Counted from the first letter of the stretch, positions 34,001 through 46,460 are shown. The stretch is DNA of 64,000 bases from Enoplosus armatus (GCF_043641665.1 NC_092188.1:16699704-16763703); one strand, 5' to 3'. Translations and numbers: made by a program. The notes: generated by a model not told the origin, from the sequence alone.

Positions 34001-35484
34001 AGTTGATTCCTTTCTTTATTTATTATTATTATTATTAGTAGTAGTAGTATTGTTTTACTTCTTTTAAAGCTATATTTTAAGGTACTGGATATTCCACAGA
34101 GGTTGACACAAGATAAACATCAGACTACGGCAAGCACACAGCCCTTTCGGGAATATATATATAAATTTTTTAATACATTATTTTTTCATTTTATTTCTTA
34201 ATTATGTAAAGATTACTTGTGTCCATTATGGAAAACCATCAGTGGGTTTGACAGCAAGTGAATTATGCACAGCAAAAACTAACAAACATAAATCTGTATT
34301 GTTTTACACAGTTATCTGCACCTTGAAAAAATGCCTTTCTGACCTGATTTTGGATGTCAGTGGTGTTGTTTCTTGTAATAGCAACACTGGTATTACTCAA
34401 CTGTCACCTTGGTGGAAACCCACAGCGGCCCCTCCAACTCAAGTCTGTCTCTGTCTCTTTCACCTGCCCTCTTCCTCGGCCCTCCAGCTCTCCTTATCAG
34501 TAAAGGAACTTTCCATCTAGGGCTAACTGAAAACCGTTTATTCACTGCTTCACCCAAAGCCTTGCTTGAACAGCAAAGGAAACCACACTCTGTCTGTGTT
34601 CCTTTGTCTAGCGTGCACTTCCACATGCACAGCCACACACACACGTACAATGTAGAGACATATACTGTAGGATCTTTTTCAATCCTCTGAGGTTTCTTTT
34701 CTAAACAGCTTCTGACCTCATTAAACACACATTTATTTAATTTGATTTCTTCTTTCTAACAAGAAAAGACTGTTTTGTAATGGACATGAAGAGAGTCAAG
34801 GTAGCTTCTTCAAACTGTTCTTGTCCAGGAAGTTTCAAACATGCAGCTGAATTAGTACAGACTGCCTGTGTATGTGCTATATAGGACATAATAGTGTTTG
34901 GTGGGAGATTTGCAAACTTGCAGCATTCAGCTCCAACCAAGGCTGACTCAAGTGACATCACTCAAGGCCATTTTTCAGTCTGTTCTCCCTCTAGAACCAG
35001 AAAGTGCTGTCTACACACATGCAGTAGTACTCCCAAGACATGTAAACAGACTTTGATGTATAAAATCAGTGGTGTCCCCCTTTAAATTGTCTCTTCCTGT
35101 TGACAACAGTGCCAACAGAGATAGTTATTCTGTCCTACACAACTTGACAAGTGAAAAGCAAAACTAATTGGACAGATTCAAAATGTCAAGGAATGGCTTT
35201 ACAACACACAATGAATCCGATGTCAGGTCAGTGGCCCTCATTCTTCTCCTTGCCAGCCAAGTGATTTCTTACTGGTGCGACTACAAAGGTCTGTGGATTG
35301 GCCCCAGACAGTATCTTTTCTTCTGCACCCGCTCTCTCTCCCATCATATTCTCCCCGTCTGCACTCTTTCTCTCTCTGATATCTAGTAACAGAGAGGCAA
35401 GAAGTCTTAAGGGGCTCGGACTGACTCAGCAGGTCAGAAGAGAGAAAAGCACCGCTGGTAGCTGGGAGGCTGTCTGTGTGCATC
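34001..35484. other. Gene-free spacer
   Basis: An ATT/GTA microsatellite scrap at 34020-34050 and otherwise unique AT-rich DNA. Frames near 34393-34728 overlap a pyrimidine-rich patch and are not credible. Confidence 0.45.
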
Positions 35485-35490
35485 TGTGTG

Positions 35491-35522
<32 letters not shown>

Positions 35523-35533
35523 GTGTGTGTGTG

Positions 35534-35590
<57 letters not shown>

Positions 35591-35714
35591 GCGTGTGGTG
35601 GTAGGGTGGCGCTTGTAGCCAGGAGGTTTGAACTACGCTGCCTCCCTCCTTCTCGATGAAATTGTCATCAGAACATGAAAGCATCAAAACATCAAACGGA
35701 ACCTTTAATTGTGC

Positions 35715-35758
<44 letters not shown>
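35485..35758. repeat. Two long (GT)n microsatellites
   Basis: GT with a few GC interruptions at 35485-35597 (about 113 bases, the longest in the window), then pure TG at 35716-35758. The 213-codon minus-strand frame across them is a Thr/His repeat artefact. Confidence 0.95.
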
Positions 35759-35759
<1 letters not shown>

Positions 35760-36335
35760 TGGAGAGGTGGTGTTTGGTATCATGTGCACAAGCTTGTCTG
35801 CAAACCTGTGATTGTTGGTGTATGTGTCCTCAGGCCTGTGTGAATTTGTGTGCTTCAACATGTAATGTGTTTTGTACATGTGATGAATTGTTTAGGCATG
35901 TGTCTTTTGTGTAAGAACAGTAGACAGTTATTATATATGCATTCATAATAACTTATTGACCTGTCACACAATGTAGGGGTATGACAGAGTTGGATATGTC
36001 TAGCACAGACTCATATACGCGCATCAGATGCAGTTTACAGCTTCAAAACACTGAAAAATGACTGAACAGGCATATATCTCTACATGAAGACATACTGTAT
36101 TAAAACATTTCCTTTAAAACAGACATTAGATGACAAGTTTGCCACCATTTGTCTCTTTCTCTATCTGTGTCTGTCAGTCATTGCCAACTGGTCCACATTT
36201 CTGGCTGCTTGTCTTCCCTCTCTCTGCCTATCATGGGTCCGTCTGTCCCTCCATCCCTCTGCCTATGCATCCATTTGTCTGCCCATCAGTCAGTCTGTCC
36301 ACGACAAAAGACAGACAAGCCTGTGCATCTCTGAT

Positions 36336-36366
<31 letters not shown>

Positions 36367-36399
36367 ACTCACCCCCCCCAACCCACCCACTAGTTCTGC
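35759..36399. other. Spacer with (CA)n at 36336-36365
   Basis: Unique AT-rich DNA, then a degenerate 'ctgtctgtc/catccctct' pyrimidine region (36150-36330) and a CA tract at 36336-36365. No gene. Confidence 0.6.
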
Positions 36400-36560
36400 C
36401 GAGGCGAGATTAAACAACAAAGTGGCTCGATTAATCCATTTGAAGTGATGTGGCATTAGGGCTTGGAAGGAGATGGGCTAACAAACACACAGCGCCGCAG
36501 CTGTGTGGGCTGCAGATAGAGAGAGGGGGGAGTGAAATTAATTGACCTCCACGGTAGCAA
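36400..36560. promoter_or_regulatory. Candidate conserved non-coding element
   Basis: A short block with 'gctcgattaatccatttg' (GATTAATCC, bicoid/Otx-like and homeodomain), 'gtggcattagggc' and 'ggtagcaattaaaaac', plus a GC-rich 'agcgccgcagctgtgtgg' segment. It lies between a CA tract and a run of 16 G at 36689-36704. Confidence 0.35.
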
Positions 36561-37835
36561 TTAAAAACAAAGAGGGGAGAAAACAAAACAAAACATGGGC
36601 TTGTGCCTGTGAAACAACATGCTACTGCTTGGATGAAGAGATGGAAAGAGAAATGGGATTGAGTCTGAAGTGTGGGTGATTTGCTGGAGGGGGGGGGGGG
36701 GGGGACTGGGAGTTGGCACGCGTGGCTGCATGTATGGACGTCCTTTCTGATAAACACTGTGTATATGCACACTTTCCCATTCACATGTGAACAAATGATA
36801 AAAAAAACCACACAACTGTTTTGTCTTTCTGACACGCCAGAATCACATTTCAATCACTTCGACTTCCACCAGACTGACTTGAACAAGGGATTACCTACAA
36901 CACTCACTGCAAGTGTTTGAACGGAAAAAGGATTTGAACCGTCTTCATAATAATGTCGCAACTTCAAGTTCGTATCAATAAACGCCAGCTTCCACTCCAG
37001 AAGAAATGTCTCGACACCATACCTTCTTCGTACCTTCACATCTCTGCAGGCCTTTATGAATCCAAGTTGAAATGTGCTCTTTGACTGCTTTGTCTGCATC
37101 TCCTTAGACCTTTTCACTCCAAGCGTCTCCCTCTGACTGAGCATTCAAATTGAAATACAGAAGGCCTCCCACATATCCAGCTTGTTGTTTCTTGTGTAAA
37201 TGATGTTGTGTGTTCAAGAATTCGTTTATTCTTAATCCTTACTTTATCCTCCCTGATATAAACCCAGTGATTTTTTGGCAGTGGGGCCGGCAGCACAGCA
37301 GAGGCATGCCAGTGGCAGAGGCTGCCTTTGATCCTTCGTCTCAACCACACACCTGAGTGATGATGGCTGTGCTTGTAGCGTTATCCCTCTTTACTCCAAG
37401 TCTTTCATTACGTACCCCTCCCATGAATGCTGTCATTGATGGGCAGCGGAGACACCCATGTTTAATGTGCTTATAGGCATTTAGAGGAGATAATTTCTGG
37501 AGCTGCTGTTTTGTCTTGCAAAGTTGAGCAGTGATGGGGGCTCCAGGGGGGTTTCAAACTCTTAATAGCTTCTGTTTGGTAAACAAGAATCCTGTTTGCA
37601 GAGTATATATGAATACATAATATTCTTTTAGTTCTGCCCTATAATGTGTCTCATTGCTTTTCATACCCACCATGAATGTACACTGCACTATCTGTCCTCC
37701 TGTATATAGTAGTAAGTGCAGATAGTAACAACAGATACATACAGTCACAACTGTTTATGAGTGTGGTATACATGGAACCAGCCAATGACCCTGTAGACAT
37801 TATGTAGCAAAGGTCAGCATGTTGCATCAGTTGTA
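36561..37835. other. Gene-free spacer with a G16 run
   Basis: G16 at 36689-36704; otherwise unique DNA. The stretch 37140-37480 is less AT-rich and might be conserved. No credible frame. Confidence 0.45.
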
Positions 37836-38410
37836 CAGATATCTTAAAACTGCACTAATCAATATTTTAATATTAACAATGGGTCAAATGATTGTGTCTT
37901 TTTGAAAGGTGTCGCACTATGGAGCATTTTAGCCCCTTTCAGGTTACTGTTTTGGTTTTAAGGCTGACAACTTTACTGTATTCGTTCATTCTCTCATCAA
38001 CCATGTTTCCAGTTGCAGCAGGCAGCTACTTTCAATAAAAGCGCTCTGATAAACTCACTGTATGTGACCTGTCCGGCACAAAACTGCAGGCAGACAAAAG
38101 TTAGCGACTGGGTCTTGAGCACAGTGGAGCATGCAGCATCTAATAAGCCTGATATTTCTCTCAGGAGTTGGTGGAGATCAAAACAGAAGCTTAAAAGTAG
38201 AGAGAATATTGGACTTACATTCATTAGGTGGGCAGAGTGTAAATGCCAGCTAATGTTGCAGTGTGTGCGGTGGGTATGTAAATAGGCCACTGTTTGCTAA
38301 CTTTATATTCAACTTTGTAAGGTGATAATAGGTCAATATTAAGTTATCCATAAGTGGGCAAAGCTGTAAGCTTTTCGGTGAGAAGAATGATGCCATAGCG
38401 TTGTCAAAAC
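37836..38410. repeat. Interspersed repeat of a teleost-type family
   Basis: Phrases such as 'ctgcactaatcaatatt', 'tttccagttgcagcaggcag', 'caataaaagcgctctg', 'gtgacctgtccggcac' and 'gagcacagtggagcatgc' strike me as the body of a common percomorph interspersed repeat. I have no family name, no coding frame is visible and the ends are approximate. Only one copy lies in the window, so repetitiveness cannot be shown from this sequence; the call rests on recognition. Confidence 0.45.
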
Positions 38411-39655
38411 GCTTAGCTGGCTGACTACTCCAGAAGCTGAGGGTGAAACCAAGAGGGTGGAGATGCAAGGTTTGTACATGAAAATATTAGAAGAACTCAA
38501 ATGTGTGTAAAGAACAAGACATGTTGGCCTAGAACAGAGTGAAATAATGAATTTTGCTTTCTTCTTTTGACCTCTGCTCTAATACTGTATGTCCATACGG
38601 GGTGTAAAAGGAATATACCAATCTGTGTAATTGTTGTTTGATGCTGCAGAACGGGACTAGTCACATTAATCCTCTCATTTGTTTATAGTCCTGCCATCAC
38701 ACAACATGCTACTTAAAGCAAGCAAAAGTTGCTAAGCAATCCCATGTCCACGTGTCAACAATGAGGCGCTTACTAATAAACTGATTGTAAACTGTAATTT
38801 TGGTGCTCCTTTTTCGTTATTGGTGTGTCTTTTCAAAGGTTTAATATCATAGTTTGCCAGGAAAGTTCACATTTTGACGTATAAACCAGATCAACATCTG
38901 GGTTTTATTCACATTCTTAATACAGTTAAGCCAGCCTTATATTACAACCGTTGACTTCTCAGCTGACTCAAATGAAAAATATGTACTGAGCGTTCACTTC
39001 TGTTTCCTCCCATTTAAGATTATGTCATTTTGATATACGCACAGTGAAATATGGAAAATATCAGTTCTCTCCCCTAACAATTTAAACATTTTTCTTTTCT
39101 TATGGCCCCTAATCCATCTCTATTGGAGCATCAGGTTGTGTTACAGACATATGTCTTTAGTCTGCTCTCTGCTGAGAGGGGGAAATTGGATTTATGGTGG
39201 ACAAAATACTGCAGGGAATTAAATGTTCACCAGAAACTTGTATAGATTTGTTCACTTGTTACTTCATGTCATACAGTGAGTGTTTCATCAAATACAGCAT
39301 GGTGTCTAAGGAGTACCACATTTCTGTGGTACTTGTGTTTTTGAAACACATTTTTAAGTGGTCAGACAAGATTTGAACAATGTGAAGAAAAGGCCCCAGA
39401 ATAAAGTGGGTATGTTGCCTCCCAACATTCCTTGGGGTATAACTTTGCCATAGTGAAGAGGAGGAGAAAAAGCAGTTTGGCAGGTAAGAGTCCATAAACA
39501 GCTGATTATACAGTCATATTGGAAATGAGATCAAATAATAAAGAGGAAAAATCTGTGTGGGTTTATGAGATGAGATTGGATACCCCTAAATAATGACTGG
39601 AAAATGGCTGACAGCTGCAATGAACGCACACATGTAACCTTTTATTTTTATTCAA

Positions 39656-39694
<39 letters not shown>

Positions 39695-40484
39695 CATCAA
39701 AAACATTGTTTAATTATGCTTTAAAGCATTGCAAACCACTATCCCTGAAAATTGGGTTCCCTTTAAACAAAGAGGTGAAACTATACCCTTCCATTAAAAG
39801 TATTAGATTAGTGGTCTTTTTAAAATAAATATTTCTTTAACCTTTACGGCATGTGTACACAAACAAAATACATCACCATCACATCTGGATTCTTTCAGAA
39901 GGTGTCAACTTCCGTCATTGTTAATTTAACTGTTCAACATAGCATTTTCTCATCTGTCTTAATTCAAAAAGTACTTCTACAGGACATATTTTCTTTTTTT
40001 TCTTTTTTTATCTAAGTGCACATTTATAATCTGTCACCATGGACAAAGAGCATGTCCTTGGCTTTACTCTTACGCTTTGTGAAACAGGACTCTTTCGCTT
40101 TCATCTAAACAGGTACCTCTGTTACCAAATAGCAAATGGTGTGTGCAAGCATTTATTATTTCAGCACTTAATAACAGACATCCCTAATAGGTCCCAGATG
40201 AATGCTATGTCTGTGTGTGTGCATGTGTGCAAGTGGGTGGGTGGGGATATGGAATAGGTAACCGACAACAGTAAAAGAGGGGGAAAAAAATGAAAAGGGG
40301 TTAATTTGGTTTGGCTCAGGTGAGGTAATTATTCCTTTCCCCCACTTCACTGCACAGCCATAATGATTATTAACAAGCTTAAAGTACTTGAGGAGCACTG
40401 GGAGCTGGTGGCTAACAACACAAGGCCCAGGAACAGAGGGAGGGAAGGAGGGATGGATGGCAGGATGGAGGGAAAGAATAGGGA
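38411..40484. other. Gene-free spacer with (ATT)n at 39656-39694
   Basis: AT-rich unique DNA, an (ATT)13 microsatellite at 39656-39694, and a degenerate GGAAGGAGGGATGGATGG patch at 40430-40475. No gene. Confidence 0.5.
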
Positions 40485-40600
40485 GGATGGGAAATCATTA
40501 TGCTAATGAGGCTGGCCTTAATCACACAGTGCCCATGATAATCTGCTGGGAGGAACCCAGGTTACTTGGGTCACTGGTTTGTTCCACGGCAGGCACTCAT
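40485..40600. promoter_or_regulatory. Candidate element with octamer-like site
   Basis: 'tcattatgctaatgaggc' at 40495-40512 contains ATGCTAAT, one base from the POU octamer ATGCAAAT. It is followed by 'ggccttaatcacacag' and 'catgataatctgctgg'. The block is compact, repeat-free and enhancer-like. Confidence 0.33.
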
Positions 40601-40704
40601 TTTTGTGTTTTCTCTCTCACTTGTTTCTCACTCTTCTTCTCTTTTCCCTATTCTGCAATTTTCTCAGTTATTCTCTCCTCCCTCTCCTCTTAAATTTCTG
40701 CTCT

Positions 40705-40738
40705 TGTGTGTGTGTGTGTGTATGTGTGTGTGTGTGTT
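40705..40738. repeat. (TG)n microsatellite, interrupted
   Basis: TG units with one TATG interruption near 40721. Confidence 0.9.
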
Positions 40739-41292
40739 TTGGATTTGGGGTCACAGGGGTTGATACTGCAAGTACATTCAGACAGGGGCCCACAGTGTGC
40801 ATGTATTTAAAAATGTGGATAATAGCAGTTTAGCCATTTAATTTCAGGATCACAGCACACAATATATTACTGGCCCTGAACCTGTTTTACCACAACACGC
40901 AGGTATCATTGGAAAGAGCAGTCACCTAAAAAGAAAAAGAAAACAAAAACAACAACAACTGGAAAAGGAAGGAAATGTTCTCTTAAGAAGCAAAAGAGTA
41001 ATACTCACACTGGTTTGCCTGTGAAGCTCATGAATAGAACAAGTATCTCCAGTAACTACGTAAACAGTATCCAGCTTAAACTAACACTGTTCTGTGTGGT
41101 AGTCTACTTAAGGGAAGGTGTGTTTGTAATGCAAGCATTTCTTTGAGCTGCTCTAGCTAAGTAAAACTTTAACTAGCCAACATTTTTTTTTCTGGGTAAT
41201 GTCAAACTGAAAACAACAAGTAGAGAGAGAAGCAGCTAGTATTAGGAAACTGGGAAAGTTAAGCAACATTAAATGGACTTGATCTATTCAGT

Positions 41293-41480
41293 AATTTTAT
41301 CCAAAGCACTTTGCAATTATTTTTTCACACACCAATGGCAGTGAGCTACCATGCCAGCCACTGGCCACTGGCCTGACCCTGGGGTTCAGTGACACTTCAA
41401 CATGTGGACAGAAGGAGCCGGGAATCAAACTGCCAACCTGCGATTAATGAACAAGCCACTTTAGCTCCCGAGCCACAGCC
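41293..41480 (-). mobile_element. Decayed tRNA-derived SINE
   Basis: Read on the minus strand it begins GGCTGTGGCTCGGGAGCTAA, with an A-box-like TGGCTCGGGAG (41465-41475). About 35 bases on is the B-box-like AGTTTGATTCC (41421-41431; consensus GGTTCGANTCC). A unique body follows, with 'ggggttcag' and 'acacttcaacatgtggac' on the plus strand. The same arrangement (box A, box B, then a ggggttcagtg...cacttcgacatg body) is very common in percomorph fish. Mutations in both boxes show it is old. It is not a functional tRNA gene: there is no cloverleaf. Confidence 0.7.
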
Positions 41481-41551
41481 TTCCACAGGTTAGGTACTCA
41501 AAGTTGCAACTCTTAACTTTAGTCGCTATTAAATCCCAGTGTGCACTGTCT

Positions 41552-41570
41552 TGCTGCCCCCTTGCTGTCA
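41552..41570 (-). promoter_or_regulatory. CTCF-like site, reverse orientation
   Basis: The minus strand reads TGACAGCAAGGGGGCAGCA, a fair match to the CTCF core (AGGGGGCAG with weaker 5' half). It lies 70 bases from the SINE and faces the forward site at 13881, a convergent pair. It is weaker than the first site. Confidence 0.28.
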
Positions 41571-42435
41571 ACCACTCTGTTGGCCTGCTGAGTGAGTGTA
41601 GACAACCAATGATACATGTGGAGCTGTGGACAGTGTAATGGCTGACATATTATACTCAAGCACAAAGTTGCATTGCAATTTTTTGTTGTGGTCTTTATAT
41701 AACAATTAAACAAATTCATTCATTTCTGTCAAACGAAGCAAATCTTTCTTTTTCAAATGTGGACACTGGTGGAGTTGGGTATGGAAAATAAGAACACAGT
41801 TATACAGTCACGACATGTGGAAAGAGGGTGTAAGTGTATTTTTGTGTCAGTTTTGTGAAGTTACAGAAGTTGGGGTATGTCAGCCCTCCCTGATCAGACA
41901 AGCTTTCAGATTTCACCCTATTATATACCCCCACTGCTGAGCAGGTGCCCTAAGCAACCAATATTTGTAACCACTGCGGCAATAGTGAGGGACATGATCC
42001 CTCACTGGCTTCCCACCAAATGAACCATTGCTTTTCTTGGAGTCTCCGGTCACACCAGATGCAATGCTGAAAGAAACTGAACTCATGCAGCGGTGGGCAC
42101 ATTGCAATTCATATGTCTCCTCGCACATCTACCCCAAGATAAATGTTTTTATTTAAATTTTGATCCTTTACCAAAGTTGTGCTTTGAAAAATTGTGGTTG
42201 TTCGGCTCCATCAAAGTTCATTTCACCCAATGGTTTCTGTGTTCGAGACCAAAGTGAAAGATGGCAACTTTTTGATTTTAACCTTTGTTATTTAAGACTT
42301 TGTATGTGAAAAAAACATAATAATCCCAAATGTTGTAGGAACACAAAAACCATAAGCTTAGCAACACAGGTTTTCAAATCTCTGAATAGAATCCCACATT
42401 TCCAGACGGCACCGGCAGATCCTACGGTTCACCTA
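41571..42435. other. Gene-free spacer, possible unidentified repeat at 41900-42130
   Basis: The stretch 41900-42130 is more balanced than its surroundings and open for 71 codons on the minus strand. The frame matches nothing I know. It may be a fragment of a dispersed repeat. Confidence 0.3.
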
Positions 42436-42439
42436 ATCT

Positions 42440-42700
42440 GCCTCCATGTGCTTCCTCTCTCTTTCGCTTCCTCGCTCTCTCCCTCTCTCTCACTCCTTTT
42501 CTCTCCCTGGGCTGGTATTTCTTGGACATCTGTTCTTGGCAAGCACAGCAGCAGCACTAGTACTGCACCCGCTCCCCGGAGGACAAGGAGGGATGTAGGC
42601 ATGGAGGTTGGAGGGAAGGGAGGGAGGGAAGGAAGGACGGAGGGAGGACAGAAAAACAAGAGAGTGAAAAGGAAAGAGGAAGAGGAAAAAAAAAACCTCA
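42440..42700. repeat. Polypyrimidine tract facing a polypurine tract
   Basis: A CT-rich tract at 42450-42512 is followed after about 75 bases by a GGAAGGGAGGG/GGAAGGAAGGA purine tract at 42580-42696. Together they create a 199-codon minus-strand frame that I reject as coding. Confidence 0.7.
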
Positions 42701-42759
42701 CACCACACACATAACTGAACCACACAGCAGTGAAAACAGTTAAAGACAGCAATATGGAA

Positions 42760-42970
42760 GTGGTGAGGCAGGTTTTGAGTAAGTCTGTAAGCGGTAATTG
42801 GGAGAAGGGGGACCGCCACTGGGGACCAGCCCTCTGGGTCACACAACAGCACTGAGCAGGGCTGTTAGGGCCCAGCACAGAAGTTACAGGGATTGGATTG
42901 ATTGAGATTAGTGCAGTTTTCCAGAGAAAATGTTTCTGGTGAAAGGGAACATTTAAAGCAATTGACACCA
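42760..42970. promoter_or_regulatory. Candidate conserved non-coding element
   Basis: Repeat-free, balanced block ('gtaagcggtaattggg', 'gggaccgccactggggacc', 'gattggattgattgagatt') directly after the purine tract. The ATTGATTGA word resembles Pbx-type sites. Confidence 0.3.
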
Positions 42971-43313
42971 AACATAACGCTAAAACTAGTACGGTACAAC
43001 ACACCATACTCCGCTGCATCTCTTGCAATGTTTGTGTTTGTATGTTTGTCTAAGTATAACTCTAGAGAGTAGATAGATACTTTTTGGAGATTGTACTTGT
43101 TTGTAGATTGTTTAACAAGATTTAATTAAATTGTTTCTGTTTGGAAGATACGATCATGTGGACTATTAATTTCTAGCACATTTTTTTGTTGAACAAAATA
43201 ATTTCCCTCACACCTACTTCCTTAGAAGCAATCTGAAGCTCAGTAAAACAGTCAAGAATGTTGAACTGTTCAAGGTTCAAAGTAACAGTTTTAAACAATT
43301 ACAGATGGCAGTT

Positions 43314-43315
<2 letters not shown>

Positions 43316-43356
<41 letters not shown>
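43316..43356. repeat. (GA)n microsatellite
   Basis: Uninterrupted (GA)20. Confidence 0.95.
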
Positions 43357-43357
<1 letters not shown>

Positions 43358-43439
43358 CCGAAAGACGGACTGAAAGGTTGTCGAATTGTCTGGACATATA
43401 ATTGACAGGGAAATCAGCAAAGGGAGGGAGACAGAGTGA

Positions 43440-43640
43440 GCTGTATCTTGACAGGCTTCAGGTTAAAATGATTAATTACCTCCAAGGCTTCTGTGGGCCT
43501 GGCAACTTCCTCTGGATGCTGCTGCGTTGCCTGCTGCGGGGGCCCGGGGCCCAGGGCCTAAGGTGATGCTGTCACAGTTGCTTCTTTTTCCAATCATAGT
43601 CCAAAATCTGGCTTTATTTGCTTCCTCCCTCTCTCTCTTT
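43440..43640. promoter_or_regulatory. Candidate conserved non-coding element
   Basis: 'gttaaaatgattaattacc' (ATTAATTA core) followed by a GC-rich segment with 'ggggcccggggcccaggg' and 'gatgctgtcacag'. Mixed GC and homeodomain content, no repeats. Confidence 0.33.
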
Positions 43641-46200
43641 TTTTATACTTTTCTATTTCTATTTTTCCTGCAGCATGGTAGGTAAGCCCAGTTCTACAGG
43701 GTCAGCACCATCAGGCATTGGTAGACATCAATATTGTGACTTATGCATCAAGTTGAACAACAAATCACTTTAGACAAGGCACATACTCTGTGTCCTCCTC
43801 TTCTCTTCCTTTGGTGCAAATTAAATAAATGTCTCCATCTTTTTTTCACCCCCGACCTGCATAGATTGGGTGGGGGAGGTGATGTGATTGATCAAATTTT
43901 CTAAAATGAAGTGTAAAAAGCATGTTGTGGACACTCCAGTATACTAGGAAAACTAGGCCAAAATTAGGTTCAACGAACTACATAACTACAGAGCTAACAA
44001 GCTTGGTTTCACAGAACAACATGGACCAAATAAATGGACCTATTGTATTTTACATCTCTGCCAGCAGAAAGAAATAGGGAGAGAAAGAATGCAAAATTAA
44101 GTCTTGTTCTCTTATTCTAATATTTCTTTTGTCATTTTTTTCTTGTTACCTTCTGTGTCTTTATTCATTTTATTACTTTTTTAACCATGTTTTAACAACA
44201 GGGTCTTTCTTCCCCTCTCTCTATCTTTCTCTATCTCCCCCTCCACCCCTCTTTTATCACCCTTACCCCCCCAGTCTCGCTCTCCTCATGTACCCTCATA
44301 CCTCCCTTCTATTTTTTCCCAGAAGAATTTTAGGTTTGTAATTTATTATTTGCTGAGAAACTGTTATCAGAGTCAGTTTGCTATCTTGGGCCACTTCATT
44401 AATCACTTAGCCCTCTCTCTTCATTTGTTCCCAGATAGGCTGTGGTTCGCTGGGTTCCAGGCACTGATATAAATATGGAGGTAAGAACACTCCCCTTCTC
44501 TGTTTATCACCAAATAGAAAAAAAATACAGAAAGTTCAGAGATACATACAGAAGAAAAGTACCTCTTTTCTTGTTTTCACTAACCAAGAAAAGCATCGTC
44601 TTATAATACAATTTTCTGCTAAAGTCACGGCAAAATTTTATTTGTTTTAGACTTTTTCTTTTCCCAAAAGACACTTTGTTAAAAAAAATAAATAAATAAA
44701 AAAAAAGGTAACATTGGGGGCACAGCATGTTTAAGTGTGACCCCACCATATGGGACTGATCAGGATCCTGAGGGTTGTTTACAAAGAAGTAGAACAAATA
44801 GAACAGAGATCCCAGTTAAAGGGAGTCTTTTTAAGTCATGTGACATCCAGAACAAAATAGAACATGTTATAAAGTAAAGATGTTTCAAGTAAAGATGTGT
44901 GACCATGCTGTTTAATATTTTTATTAAATGTAATTATATGGTTGGGGTCTATTGAGCACCTTTCACTACAATCAAATGACCAGATTTCTTGAAAAAAACA
45001 ACAACAACACAAAAATAGGTGTAACTAAATTTCAAGCGCATATCACTGAAGATATTATTTCCACAAAATGTCTCTGGACTTCATCATTTTGGATGGTTGT
45101 ATGTACTATGAAGAAAGTGTTAAAAAGGTTTCAATCTATCCAATCTAATTCTATGTTTGTGTGTATCCAGTGACCCACAAGGGATTATGGGAGAGTGAGT
45201 GAAAGGTGGCCTTGAACTGTAAGGGGATAATCCTATTTTGATACCTCACAAAGAACCCAAACCCAATTTACCATCCCAACAACTACCAGGCTGGCTGTTT
45301 GTTAGGATGGGTGAACTTGTATTGTGGGTCTTTCTTTCTCTCTCTGTAAGTCTCTTTTGTCTTTTCTGTGTTGATCTTTTTTATGTCTTATTTTTCTTGC
45401 TTTCTCATGTGTCATTGTCTTTGTTCTCAACTACTTCTCTTTTTGTGTTTGAATGATGGGACCATATTGGGAGAGGTGGATGGGTAACAGATATCTTAGC
45501 AACAGTAAGGCAACTGAAAGATACTATACTAACCAGTTTATAGTTATACTAACCAGTTTAGTCCCAGCATAAGGTCAAAAACTTTTAAACTAGGCTTGGT
45601 ATGTGCTGGCCAGATTTTACTGTAAAATCGAGATTTGGTATCTTCATGTGTTGAGAGAGTTAATGACAAGTAAAACGTATTATAAAATTATAAAACATTT
45701 TCATGGCCAATTAAATTAGCTTACATTCATGGCCGTAAAGCTACATTCAAGGCTGTTTTTTGTTTGTTCCTGAAAAGTTAACATTTTGAACACTTACACA
45801 TAATGTACGTTGAGGGAGCTGGCTACATACTGAGATTATTATTTATCTAGTACTCTAAAGCTTCTATCCAAAAAGCACCACTGTCAAACATTAGCCTAAA
45901 TAGTTTTTACAGGTATGACAGTAAAAACAATATTCTGAATAATACAGCCGTGGCCGCTTGCTGGAATGACATGTCTTAACAGTGGAAAAGACTCCTTTTT
46001 CATTGAACAAAAAAAAAAAGATATAAACACCGGGGGAGAAACTGAACCACCTCTTCGTTGATACCTGCACTGGGGACGTCATTGCATAGTTGTCAACTCC
46101 ATGCTTTTCAGTTCAAGCAAAGCTGTGGCATGTCACACATGGGGTTTGATAGTAAACATGGTTTAGTGATAAGATTAAATTTGATGTTAATGTTACTCTC
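43641..46200. other. Gene-free spacer
   Basis: AT-rich with pyrimidine-rich DNA at 44200-44330. A conserved-looking patch at 44335-44480 carries 'ttcattaatcacttagccc'. A 20-base direct repeat ('tatactaaccagttta') occurs at 45525-45540 and 45545-45560. No gene. Confidence 0.45.
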
Positions 46201-46204
46201 ATGT

Positions 46205-46460
46205 TTGTTTTTTTCTTCCTTTGTGTGAGGGCTTAAACTCTGCCTGGGAGTTCGGAGGGCTCAGTTTGTTTACATCAAGCGCTTTCAACTTCAATGCTTT
46301 TGCAATAAGGCGCTTTCCCTTTGAAGGTGGCATTTTGAGTGTGCTGATTAATAATGGGACCTACATCTGTCTTTCCTTTTTCTGCATGAAAAATCATCAT
46401 ATCTGTTCAACCCTCTGACCTATTTAATGGTTAAAAAACCCTCCTTAATTATTAGAACTA
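46205..46460. promoter_or_regulatory. Candidate conserved non-coding element
   Basis: Balanced block with 'gtgctgattaataatggg', 'tttgcaataaggcgc' and 'tcaagcgctttcaac'. Enhancer-like texture; weak evidence. Confidence 0.27.

Noticed and set aside
35238..35879. 213-codon minus-strand frame
   Set aside because: Thr-His repeats encoded by the (GT)n tracts; a repeat artefact.
41421..41480. A tRNA gene
   Set aside because: A- and B-box-like words are present, but no acceptor stem or anticodon arm forms and both boxes are mutated; it is a SINE head.
42429..43028. 199-codon minus-strand frame with a hydrophobic start
   Set aside because: It is built largely from the facing purine and pyrimidine tracts, has no recognisable domain, and its composition is Ser/Leu/Phe/Pro low complexity. 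Openness is explained by the repeat bias.
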